From Fictibacillus arsenicus (lineage in GTDB: Bacteria; Bacillota; Bacilli; Bacillales; Fictibacillaceae): a stretch of DNA of 64,000 nucleotides. The notes under the pieces are model-generated. The model had not been told where the DNA came from and searched no databases. It was given only the letters and a program-made list of their open reading frames with translations. The position numbers were made by a program, and so were the translations under genes. This document shows, one piece after another, positions 24,441 to 32,571 of this stretch (its first letter is position 1; every line of letters starts with the position of its first letter). The DNA lies in assembly GCF_001642935.1 (NCBI RefSeq), contig NZ_CP016761.1, positions 3,534,001-3,598,000 of the forward strand. Direction: 5' to 3'.

Positions 24441-25736
24441 TTACTTCATCACCTTCCACGCCCGGTATGCGTCACGAGCCAATTTGAGTTTCTCTCCAGC
24501 CGTTCCCACATCTCGCCAAATCTTCTTTTGTTTATCCCATTTAGACGTGCCATCAACCGTGAACATCTGGCTCATCGCTTTGTTCGCCATCGGAATGTAC
24601 TTTTCAAAATACTGCGGGAACTTATCGAAATGATGCGTAGAATCCTTATATTTTTTCATGTCCTGGCCAACGAAACTGCTCATCAATCTTGTTTTATAGT
24701 GATTGAGTGTAGCTTCCGAATAATCGTCGCGTTCCTTAGCGAGTAATACCGCTTCTGCCGCAAACTGTCCCGACTTCATCGCAAGGTTTGAGCCTTCGCG
24801 GTGAATCGCATTCACGAGCTGTGCAGCATCCCCGACAACAAGCACCCCGTTCCCCGCCACTTTCGGCATCGATTTATAGCCGCCTTCAGGTATCATGTGC
24901 GCCAAGTACTCAACCGGCTCCCCGCCAGCGATGTAAGGGCGAATCATCGGATGGTTCTTCACATATTCTAAAAGTTCATACGGTTTAATCTTATGCTTAA
25001 TCAGCCCAGATAGAAGTGAACCGACCCCAAGACTCAAGGTGTCTTTGTTCGTATATAAAAATCCGGTGCCAAGGATTCCCTTTGTTGCGTCACCAAAAAG
25101 TTCAATCGTCGTTCCCTGATTTTCCTCCAGATTAAAACGATCCTCAATCGTCTTTTTATCGAGTTTAATGATTTCCATTGTGGCCAGTGCAACTTCATCA
25201 GGCCGGAACTCTTTATGGAATCCGAGTGACTTTGCTAAAAGGGAGTTAACACCGTCCGCCAGCACGACAACATCCGCATAAAGATCGCCATCAGGACGAT
25301 CAGTCCGCACTCCAACTACCTTTCCGTTTTCTACAATACACTCCAAAACTACGGTTTCATTAACTAAAAGTGCACCCTGCTCAACAGCCTTCCCCGCAAA
25401 CCACTGATCAAACTTTGCGCGCAGCACCGTAAAGTTGTTGTACGGTTCTTGTCCCCACTCCATCCCTTTGTAGCCGACAGTTATCGCCGATTCCTTATCC
25501 ATCATCATGAACCGCTGTTCCACGATCGGCCGCTCAAGCGGTGCTTCCTTCCAAAACTCTGGAATTACATCTTCCATCATTTTGCGGTATAGAACCCCGC
25601 CCATTACGTTTTTCGAACCTGGGTATTCACCGCGTTCAATTAATAAAACATTCACGCCTGCTTTTGCCAATTCATACGCACAGGAAATGCCGGCAGGACC
25701 TGCCCCGACAACGATAACATCAAATTTTTCAGACAT
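24441..25736 (-). CDS. fixC: Electron transfer flavoprotein-quinone oxidoreductase FixC
   Basis: The 431-residue flavoprotein starts with the dinucleotide-binding motif VIVVGAGPAGISCAYE and has VVGDAAQLVNAIHREGSN near residue 300. Related to ETF-ubiquinone oxidoreductase, it takes electrons from FixAB. The start overlaps the end of fixB by eight bases. Confidence 0.93.
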   Translation of the reverse strand: MSEKFDVIVVGAGPAGISCAYELAKAGVNVLLIERGEYPGSKNVMGGVLYRKMMEDVIPEFWKEAPLERPIVEQRFMMMDKESAITVGYKGMEWGQEPYNNFTVLRAKFDQWFAGKAVEQGALLVNETVVLECIVENGKVVGVRTDRPDGDLYADVVVLADGVNSLLAKSLGFHKEFRPDEVALATMEIIKLDKKTIEDRFNLEENQGTTIELFGDATKGILGTGFLYTNKDTLSLGVGSLLSGLIKHKIKPYELLEYVKNHPMIRPYIAGGEPVEYLAHMIPEGGYKSMPKVAGNGVLVVGDAAQLVNAIHREGSNLAMKSGQFAAEAVLLAKERDDYSEATLNHYKTRLMSSFVGQDMKKYKDSTHHFDKFPQYFEKYIPMANKAMSQMFTVDGTSKWDKQKKIWRDVGTAGEKLKLARDAYRAWKVMK

Positions 25737-26754
25737 GGTCGACCGCCTCTCTGTTAAACGCTTGTTTAAATTGTTCGATTAAAAGTGGCACAATTTCAAA
25801 GGCATCCCCGACGATTCCGTAGTGACTAGATTGAAAGATTGGAGCTTCAGGGTCGTTGTTGATCGCGATAATGAGACCCGAATTCTGCATGCCAACAATG
25901 TGCTGAATAGCACCAGAAATGCCGATCGCAAAATAGATTTTAGGCGTAACCGTTACACCTGTCTGTCCAACCTGATGATGGTGCTCAATCCAACCCGCTT
26001 CTACCACATCACGGCTTCCCCCAACTGCTCCGCCCAGTGTTTCCGCTAATTGATGAACAAGCTGAAACCCATTCGGACTGCCTAACCCTTTTCCGCCAGC
26101 GACGATAATATCCGCTTCATCAATTTTCACTTTTTGAGTCGTATGCCTGACGATCTCGAGCACTTTTGTTCGGATATCTTCTTCCTTAAGAGAAGCCGTT
26201 TCTTCTACTAGCTTACCTGTCCGGCCCGGTTCTGGCGTAAGAGCTTTCATCACTTTCGGCCGTACCGTCGCCATTTGCGGCCGGTACTTTTTACAAAGAA
26301 TCGTAGCCATGATGTTCCCGCCAAACGCCGGACGGCTCGCAAGCAATAAGCCTGTATCTTCTTCAATGTCCAAAATGGTAGAGTCGGCCGTGAGCCCCGT
26401 CGGAAGGTCTGTCGCGACCGCGCTCGCCAAGTCCTTACCCGTCGACGTTGCCCCATACAAAATCACTTCCGGCTTGTATTTTTGACAGCACTCCAGCAAA
26501 GCTTTCATGTACGACTCTGTCCGGTAATCTTTGAAAATAGCATAGTCATACACGTAGACGGTGTCCGCTCCGTATTCAAAAAGAGAGTCTGCTAGTTGTG
26601 TGACGTTTTCTCCGATTAAAACACCAGCTAGTTCTGTCCCACGTTTATCCGCAAGCTCTTTCCCCGCTCCAAGCAACTCCAGAGAAACCGGCACAACTTC
26701 CCCGTCCTTCACCTCGATAAAAACCCAAATGCCATGATAGTCTTCGAAACTCAA
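25729..26754 (-). CDS. fixB: Electron transfer flavoprotein alpha subunit FixB
   Basis: The 341-residue subunit has the conserved C-terminal FAD-binding region (GSRDVVEAGW, YFAIGISGAIQHIVGMQ, IINNDPEAPIF-like segment AINNDPEAPIF). It overlaps fixA by four bases. Confidence 0.93.
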   Translation of the reverse strand: MSFEDYHGIWVFIEVKDGEVVPVSLELLGAGKELADKRGTELAGVLIGENVTQLADSLFEYGADTVYVYDYAIFKDYRTESYMKALLECCQKYKPEVILYGATSTGKDLASAVATDLPTGLTADSTILDIEEDTGLLLASRPAFGGNIMATILCKKYRPQMATVRPKVMKALTPEPGRTGKLVEETASLKEEDIRTKVLEIVRHTTQKVKIDEADIIVAGGKGLGSPNGFQLVHQLAETLGGAVGGSRDVVEAGWIEHHHQVGQTGVTVTPKIYFAIGISGAIQHIVGMQNSGLIIAINNDPEAPIFQSSHYGIVGDAFEIVPLLIEQFKQAFNREAVDHV

Positions 26755-27587
26755 CTTCCGTCCCCTCCCTTCACCGCAGCAAAAAGTTCTTTTTTCTCTA
26801 GCAAAATATTTAGAAGCTGCTCCGTCTGCTTAGCCGCATCGCCTTCCAGCATCTCTCCGCCACTCGGTTTTGTTGGTGCCCAAACTTTTGATACGATTGT
26901 AGGCGACCCTTTCAACCCGAGCTGAGTTCTCTCCACATCCTCCAGATCCGCAACCGCCCAAATTATTGGTTGGTATCTAGCTGCCTTCAGCATGTTCGTC
27001 ATCGATGAATAAGGAACTTCGTTGATCTCTTTTTCTACTGACATCAAACAAGGCATCGTGGACTGAATGACTTCATACCCGTCTTCAAGCTTTCGATGAA
27101 CAACCGCATAGCCTTCTTCCATATTGATCTCTTTTACCATATTGACGGATGTTAAAGGAGGCATGTCTAAACGGCGAGCGATCCCTGGTCCAACTTGTCC
27201 GGTGTCACCGTCGATCGTCATCTTCCCGCAGATAATTAAATCCACCGGCTTGATTTTAGAAATCTTCTCGATCGCTTTTGTTAGGGCATAACTCGTTGCC
27301 AACGTATCCGCTCCAGCAAAGGCGCGGTCAGAAATCATGTAACCTTCATCTGCACCGATCTCGATGCACTTTTTGATTGCCTTTACAGCTGGCGGCGGCC
27401 CCATCGTCAAAACGGAAACCGTCCCGCCGTATCTCTTTTTCAAACGCACAGCCTCTTCCACCGCATGCGCGTCATAAGGATTCAAGATGGCAGGCGCGCT
27501 CGCCCGGTCCATCGTATTCGTCTTCGGGTTCATCTTGATGATCTTCGTATCCGGAACCTGCTTAATGCAAGCCACAATATGAAGCAT
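26751..27587 (-). CDS. fixA: Electron transfer flavoprotein beta subunit FixA
   Basis: The 278-residue subunit begins MLHIVACIKQVPDTK and has NPYDAHAVEEAVRLK and DLIICGKMTIDGDTGQVGP, typical ETF-beta motifs. GGAGGG precedes the ATG. It leads the operon fixABCX, known elsewhere for quinone-linked electron bifurcation to ferredoxin. No nitrogenase gene is in view, so the electron donor and purpose here are open. Confidence 0.93.
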   Translation of the reverse strand: MLHIVACIKQVPDTKIIKMNPKTNTMDRASAPAILNPYDAHAVEEAVRLKKRYGGTVSVLTMGPPPAVKAIKKCIEIGADEGYMISDRAFAGADTLATSYALTKAIEKISKIKPVDLIICGKMTIDGDTGQVGPGIARRLDMPPLTSVNMVKEINMEEGYAVVHRKLEDGYEVIQSTMPCLMSVEKEINEVPYSSMTNMLKAARYQPIIWAVADLEDVERTQLGLKGSPTIVSKVWAPTKPSGGEMLEGDAAKQTEQLLNILLEKKELFAAVKGGDGS

Positions 27588-27683
27588 TCGATCCCTCCTC
27601 TAATCACTGGCCAGTCTTTTTCTAGAAGCCACTATTATGATGATTACTACTACTATATGGAGGGCTTATCCGATACATGACGG

Positions 27684-27721
27684 AAAATAAAAAAGAAAGT
27701 TCCATTGTTCGGAGCTTTCTT
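27684..27721 (-). terminator. Terminator of the TPR-protein gene
   Basis: On the minus strand AGAAAGCTCC (27720-27711) pairs with GGAACTTTCT (27703-27694), one mismatch, followed by a T run. Confidence 0.8.
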
Positions 27722-28636
27722 CTAATCTTTGTATTCTGGATGTCCATGCCGTTTGCAACCAAAAAGGTAACAACCGGTTTCAGCGGAAGGTTCAAACTCG
27801 ATTTTGGGAAGGACTCCTGCTGACACCCGTTCAATCATAGATCGATACTCATTTATTTCTTTTGTAAGTTTTTTAATATGATCTCGTTTGTCGTTTTCGG
27901 TCCAATCTTCATCTACAACATCTTCATGTGCTTCATTTAACTCTTCTTTTTTTTGTTGAATTGCTTCATTTATGATTTCTTGAGCTTTGGTGTATTGATT
28001 GGTTTGAATTAGCGAATTAACGTACCAAACTACCCAGTGAGGTTGCCTATAATAACTTTCCCAACCTTTGTCATACCAAAAAATCGCTGCGTCATAAAGT
28101 TGTAACTCTGCGTACAATTCAGCCAAATCGACCTCTCCAACGAAATCATCATCATTTTCATTAAAAGTGTCTATTACCATTTTAGCTTCATTAACTTGAT
28201 TACTCATAATCAAACATCTTACCTGATTATATACCGTAAAATCTGATTTTCCTGATGCTAAACCAAAGTATTTAGAAGCCTCTGCAGGATCACCAAGATA
28301 GTATTTTGCTACTCCGATATTATGATAGGCTTCCGATGTTGGTTGTATAGAAATAGATGTAAGTAGATGTTTAAGTGCTTCTTCATATTGCTCTAATTTC
28401 AATAACAGTTCACCACAAAAACTATATGGAAAATGAGATTCGGGGCTGAGATCAATCGCTTCTAGAACTAGACTCAACGCTTTTTGGTTATCCTCTTCTT
28501 CATGCAAGTAAACCCACGCGAGGTTCGTAAGTGATTGAATATCTCTTTTTTCAAGAACCGCTTTTCGAAAAAGTTTTAGAGCCCCTTCATAATTATTTTC
28601 CTCTAATAATTCGATTGCTCTTTGGTTTGTGTTCAT
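27722..28636 (-). CDS. Tetratricopeptide repeat protein
   Basis: The 304-residue protein starts MNTNQRAIELLEENNYEGAL. TPR-like helical pairs fill residues 5-230, followed by a highly charged helix (KKEELNEAHEDVVDEDWTENDKR region) and a Cys-containing tail (GCYLFGCKRHGHPE). GCGGGGG lies before the ATG. The partner is unknown; TPR proteins usually act as scaffolds. It is monocistronic. Confidence 0.8.
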   Translation of the reverse strand: MNTNQRAIELLEENNYEGALKLFRKAVLEKRDIQSLTNLAWVYLHEEEDNQKALSLVLEAIDLSPESHFPYSFCGELLLKLEQYEEALKHLLTSISIQPTSEAYHNIGVAKYYLGDPAEASKYFGLASGKSDFTVYNQVRCLIMSNQVNEAKMVIDTFNENDDDFVGEVDLAELYAELQLYDAAIFWYDKGWESYYRQPHWVVWYVNSLIQTNQYTKAQEIINEAIQQKKEELNEAHEDVVDEDWTENDKRDHIKKLTKEINEYRSMIERVSAGVLPKIEFEPSAETGCYLFGCKRHGHPEYKD

Positions 28637-28794
28637 ATTAATCCCCCGCCGGTGTTCTCTGCTTCATCTCATTATAGCTGATATTAAAATATGTACTTAT
28701 TCTTTTATAAAACTTGCCTAGAAATTATTATTGATACACTCTTTGAAATAAGTTACCATTACAGTGGTTACTTTTTGAAAGAAGGTAGATATAC

Positions 28795-29964
28795 TTGAAT
28801 AAACGTGTGTATTTATTGACGATCGTTTCGTTTGTTGTGGGAATGGTCGAATTGATTATAGGCGGGATTCTAGACTTAGTAGCAGAGGATCTTGGGGTGA
28901 GTCTCGGAAAAGCCGGATTCCTCATCACCATTTTCTCACTAGTGTTTGCGATTGCTGCTCCAATCTTGTTGACGATGACCGCTAAAATAGAGAGAAAGCG
29001 TCTGACCTTAATCTCTTTGATCGTATTTTTATTAGGAAACATACTCGCGATCTTGAGTCCTACGTATTCAATGTTATTAATCGCTCGAATTTTATCTGCA
29101 GCAAGCGGTTCATTGCTCGTCGTGTTATGTGTAACGATCGCATCCAACATCGTAGAAGGAAAATACCGTGCGCGTGCAATCGGCGTGGTCTTTATGGGGA
29201 TTAGTGCATCGCTCGTACTCGGAATTCCAATCGGCTTAATGCTCGGAAATGCATTCGGGTGGCGTGCTCCGTTTATCTTAATCACGGCACTAACCGTGTT
29301 ATCCATACTTGGCGTGTATTTCTTTATGGGACGTCTCGATCCAAAACCGGCGATTCCAATCCGTCAGCAGCTGCGCACGTTAAAAGATCGGACCGTACTA
29401 TTTGCTCAACTGACTTCATTCCTGTTCCTCGCTGGCCATCTTACGTTATACGGCTACTTAACGCCATTTCTAAAAATGACGCTTGGGCTTAATGGAACAT
29501 GGGTAAGTATTGTATACTTGATATTCGGTGTGGCAGCCGTATTTGGCGGCGGATTCGGCGGCATGCTCGCTGACCGGTTCGGCACAAAACCTACAATTCT
29601 TTGCGTTACAATCATCTTTGGCATTTCAATCTTTATGATTCCATATACAACGTTTGCGTTTCCGTTATTTTTAGTGGTCATGATCATTTGGAGCATGCTC
29701 AGCTGGGCCATCACACCGGCTATGTAGAGTTATCTCATCGAGTCCGCTCCAGAAACTTCCGATATTCAGCAAAGCTTAAACAACTCTGCCCTTCACTTCG
29801 GCATTGCTTTCGGATCCATGATCGGCGGAATCGTAATTGAACAGGCATCTGTTGAGATGAATGCAACAGTTGGCGGATTTTTGGTCATACTGGCATTAGG
29901 TGCAGCCGTTCTTTCCATGACAAAAAAAGAGCGTTCTTCTAGTCATGCTCATTCCATTAGCTAG
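28795..29964 (+). pseudogene. MFS (DHA1) drug-efflux-type transporter interrupted by an in-frame amber codon
   Basis: The frame runs from TTG 28795 to TAG 29962-29964 (389 codons) but has one internal TAG at 29725-29727. The upstream part (310 residues, about ten membrane spans) and downstream part ([17 protein letters not shown]) are both typical of DHA1 efflux pumps. Homologues have Gln at the place of the stop, so a single CAG to TAG change fits. The protein is probably truncated and inactive. Confidence 0.85.
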
Positions 29965-30006
29965 TCTCGTAAAACTATGGCATGATAATGAGAGATAAAA
30001 AATTTG

Positions 30007-30056
30007 AGGAGGTGGAACCGTTACAACCATCAATGACGGGTTGTAATGGTGGACAA
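30007..30056 (+). promoter_or_regulatory. Leader hairpin between two Shine-Dalgarno-like sites upstream of deoD
   Basis: A very strong AGGAGGTGG (30007-30015) lies 41 bases before the deoD ATG, too far to serve it in linear form. TTACAACC (30021-30028) and GGTTGTAA (30039-30046) form an 8-bp hairpin in between. A weaker TGGTGG (30047-30052) adjoins the ATG. Confidence 0.45.
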
Positions 30057-30767
30057 ATGAGTATCCATATTGGCGCAAAACAAGGTGAAATTGCAGAAAG
30101 CATTCTATTACCAGGAGATCCGCTTCGTGCAAAATATATTGCAGAAACGTTTTTAGAAGACGTAACGTGCTACAACGAAGTTCGCGGAATGCTTGGATTC
30201 ACAGGAACATACAAAGGAAAACGCGTATCTGTTCAAGGGACAGGAATGGGGATTCCTTCGATTGGGATCTACGCAAACGAATTGATCCGTGAATATGGTG
30301 TAAAAAACTTGATTCGTGTTGGTACGTGCGGCGCAATTCAGCAAGATGTTAAAGTTCGTGATGTAATCTTAGCGATGACAGCATCTACAGATTCACGAAT
30401 GAACCACCTAGCTTTCCCTGGCATCGACTTCGCGCCATGTGCAAACTTCGACCTATTGAAAAAAGCGTATGAAGCTGGAACTGAAAAAGGATTAAAAATC
30501 AAAGTAGGTAACGTGTTAACGGCTGACTTGTTTTACCGTGACAGCATGGATATCGTGAAAAAGCTAGCGGAAAACGGCGTACTAGCTGTTGAGATGGAAA
30601 CAACAGCTCTTTACTCAATCGCAGCAAAATACGGTGTTAATGCACTTTCAATCTTAACTGTAAGTGATCACATCTTCACAGGTGAAGAAACTTCAGCAGA
30701 AGAACGTCAAACGACGTTCAATGACATGATCGAGATGGCATTGGAAGTAGTTAGTTCAGAACAATAA
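30057..30767 (+). CDS. deoD: Purine nucleoside phosphorylase, DeoD type
   Basis: The 236-residue enzyme cleaves purine nucleosides with phosphate in salvage. The start [20 protein letters not shown] matches DeoD N-termini, so I choose ATG 30057; the frame stays open upstream to 29982 but that part is not conserved in the family. [18 protein letters not shown] and SDHIFTGEE are the phosphate and base-binding regions. No other nucleoside gene adjoins it. Confidence 0.92.
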   Translation: MSIHIGAKQGEIAESILLPGDPLRAKYIAETFLEDVTCYNEVRGMLGFTGTYKGKRVSVQGTGMGIPSIGIYANELIREYGVKNLIRVGTCGAIQQDVKVRDVILAMTASTDSRMNHLAFPGIDFAPCANFDLLKKAYEAGTEKGLKIKVGNVLTADLFYRDSMDIVKKLAENGVLAVEMETTALYSIAAKYGVNALSILTVSDHIFTGEETSAEERQTTFNDMIEMALEVVSSEQ

Positions 30768-30778
30768 TAATGTAAAGT

Positions 30779-30807
30779 GCATGACTGTTATCAGTTATGC
30801 TCTTTTT
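30779..30807 (+). terminator. Terminator of deoD
   Basis: GCATGACTG (30779-30787) pairs with CAGTTATGC (30792-30800), one G-T pair, followed by TCTTTTTC. Confidence 0.8.
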
Positions 30808-30820
30808 CATGTTGTGGTTT

Positions 30821-30974
30821 GACTCATAGGATGGTCGGATTGACTCATAGACCCTTAGTTTTGGCTCATAGAATTATGATTGGTTCATAGAAGTTTTATT
30901 TTGACCCATAGAGTCACCATTTTGACTCATAGACCTTCCACTTCGGTTCATAGGCTCTTCGTTTTGGTTCATAG
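30821..30974 (+). repeat. Array E: eight TCATAG-core units, period 21 (one step of 19)
   Basis: Cores start at 30824, 30845, 30866, 30885, 30906 (CCATAG variant), 30927, 30948 and 30969. The upstream half alternates between TTGACTCATAG and TTGGTTCATAG, and intervening bases are not conserved. It lies directly after the deoD terminator. Array F carries the related core in the opposite orientation, also eight units and also with one 19-base step. Confidence 0.85.
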
Positions 30975-30986
30975 GAAATCTATATA

Positions 30987-31027
30987 ACAAAAAAGGAATG
31001 AACTAAAGTACCCTCTTAGTTCATTCC
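30987..31027 (-). terminator. Terminator of the TrmB-family regulator gene
   Basis: On the minus strand GGAATGAACTAA pairs with TTAGTTCATTCC (30995-31027), followed by TTTTTTTGTT. Confidence 0.88.
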
Positions 31028-31035
31028 CTCTTAAA

Positions 31036-31794
31036 TTAGTACCTCAATTTCATTAGAACACTTCTAATCTCATCATCATTCATCAACAGTTCCGAATGCT
31101 TTTCATTGATTTTCGCAAGTGCCACATCGTGATAAAAGAACTCGATGAACACTTTAATAAATGGACGGGACTTTGTTTTCATTGCTTGCCAGCTTTGATT
31201 TTCCACACCGGCAAAAATCACTTCTTCCTCATCCACGACAACTAATCGAAAGCGTTCTAGCGAATGGTGTTCCTGCGCCGGAATGAGGGTATGTACGTTC
31301 GTTAGCGAAGACTCTAGTTCTCCAACTACAAGAACCTCCACAGCGATTCCCTGCTTTTCTTTTTCCTCAAGTATGGGCAAGTAATCACGTACGTCATCTT
31401 GCCATGCGGAAACCTTAATCGATTTCTCCGCCGCTTGCAAAATCTTCTTCGTCTGCGCACGAATCGATGAATCCACCTTTAGACTCCAGACGTGTTCATC
31501 ATAAAACTTTCTTTTAGACGTACTCGTTTTTAACTGCTCCACGTTTTCCTGAAATTCAGTCGTCAACTTCTCGATCACGATGGACAGCGGAAGTGCGGTA
31601 TACAGCTTCTTTTTTTCCGAAACCGAATCCAGCACCATCCCTTTTTCGATCATTCGCGTGAGCACTTCATATATCTTTGATTTTGGTACACCTGAATATT
31701 TAACGATGTTCGTAGCGTCCATCGGTTCCTCACTGGACGCAAGGACTTCGAACACCTGACTCTCATATTGTGAAAAACCGAATTTTTGTAACAT
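31036..31794 (-). CDS. TrmB-family transcriptional regulator
   Basis: The 252-residue protein has an N-terminal winged helix (YESQVFEVLASS, GVPKSKIYEVLTRM, residues 8-60) and a C-terminal regulator domain with a phospholipase D-like fold (about 105-245). AGGAGG precedes the ATG at 31794 by four bases, so the longer frame to 31833 is unlikely. Ligand and targets are unknown; neighbours are not obvious sugar operons apart from the secreted protein at 32572. Confidence 0.8.
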   Translation of the reverse strand: MLQKFGFSQYESQVFEVLASSEEPMDATNIVKYSGVPKSKIYEVLTRMIEKGMVLDSVSEKKKLYTALPLSIVIEKLTTEFQENVEQLKTSTSKRKFYDEHVWSLKVDSSIRAQTKKILQAAEKSIKVSAWQDDVRDYLPILEEKEKQGIAVEVLVVGELESSLTNVHTLIPAQEHHSLERFRLVVVDEEEVIFAGVENQSWQAMKTKSRPFIKVFIEFFYHDVALAKINEKHSELLMNDDEIRSVLMKLRY

Positions 31795-31939
31795 GGTTCC
31801 TCCTAAAATAACTTCTATAAAAAATAGTTGCATCTCTCATTCTTACCGGTTATGTATCCATTCAATTCTTCTTCTGTTATTTCGTGGTTGCCCTCCTCTA
31901 TCTTAAAGCAACTAGGACAAGCTTTTAAAACGAAAACTG

Positions 31940-32359
31940 TTAATTAAAATATTTTTCAGCATACTTCCATACACATGCCAGCCAAAAGATTGCAGCTATT
32001 GGTCTTGGGTCTTTAAATATTATCTTCTCAAGCCTTTCAATTTTTTCTAGTTTAACAATAAACATATCCCTCTTCACTAAAATTACAAAATAAGTATGCA
32101 TTACAATTACGATTAACGGAAGGATTAATGTACTGAAAATCCAGTAAGGTTTATGAAGCGGCTCCCAAACTTCAATTTCAAAGATTAATAAAAGCACTGG
32201 TACTGTAAATGTAAAAATAATAAGAGAAGAATAAGATAATAAGACGTAATAATAACGTTCTCTTTTTTTCCATTTAAATTGTATAAACATGATAAACGGA
32301 AGTGCCGTCAAAAGAAATAGAAAACAAGTAAAAACCTTATCCAAAGTATCCATAGACAT
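31940..32359 (-). CDS. Membrane protein of unknown function
   Basis: The 139-residue protein has about four hydrophobic segments (residues 8-26, 36-60, 72-95, 118-132). AGAGG precedes the ATG. I do not recognise the family. The 212 bases to the next gene hold its upstream region and a cre candidate. Confidence 0.6.
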   Translation of the reverse strand: MSMDTLDKVFTCFLFLLTALPFIMFIQFKWKKRERYYYVLLSYSSLIIFTFTVPVLLLIFEIEVWEPLHKPYWIFSTLILPLIVIVMHTYFVILVKRDMFIVKLEKIERLEKIIFKDPRPIAAIFWLACVWKYAEKYFN

Positions 32360-32542
32360 GATGCTAACCTCTTTTGTGTACTATTATTATTTATATTTTC
32401 CTTTTATTGCTTACTGTGGTCAATAACTATTCATCTATTACTTTTGTTTTAGTTAAGACATTTTTCTTTAGGCACATGTAACCAACTTCATGACAAAACT
32501 CATTTGTAACTTGATAAAATAATTCGTCATGCAATAATGTAA

Positions 32543-32556
32543 TTAAAACGCTTACA
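32543..32556. promoter_or_regulatory. Candidate cre (CcpA) site upstream of the secreted glycosidase-like gene
   Basis: TTAAAACGCTTACA matches TGWAANCGNTNWCA except at position 2. It ends 15 bases before the ATG and would block transcription when preferred sugars are present. Confidence 0.55.
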
Positions 32557-32571
32557 TGAAAGGGGAAAAAG

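Noticed and set aside
29725-29727. Programmed recoding of the internal TAG in the MFS gene
   Set aside because: I see no special structure or pyrrolysine system, and a Gln codon mutation is the simpler explanation.
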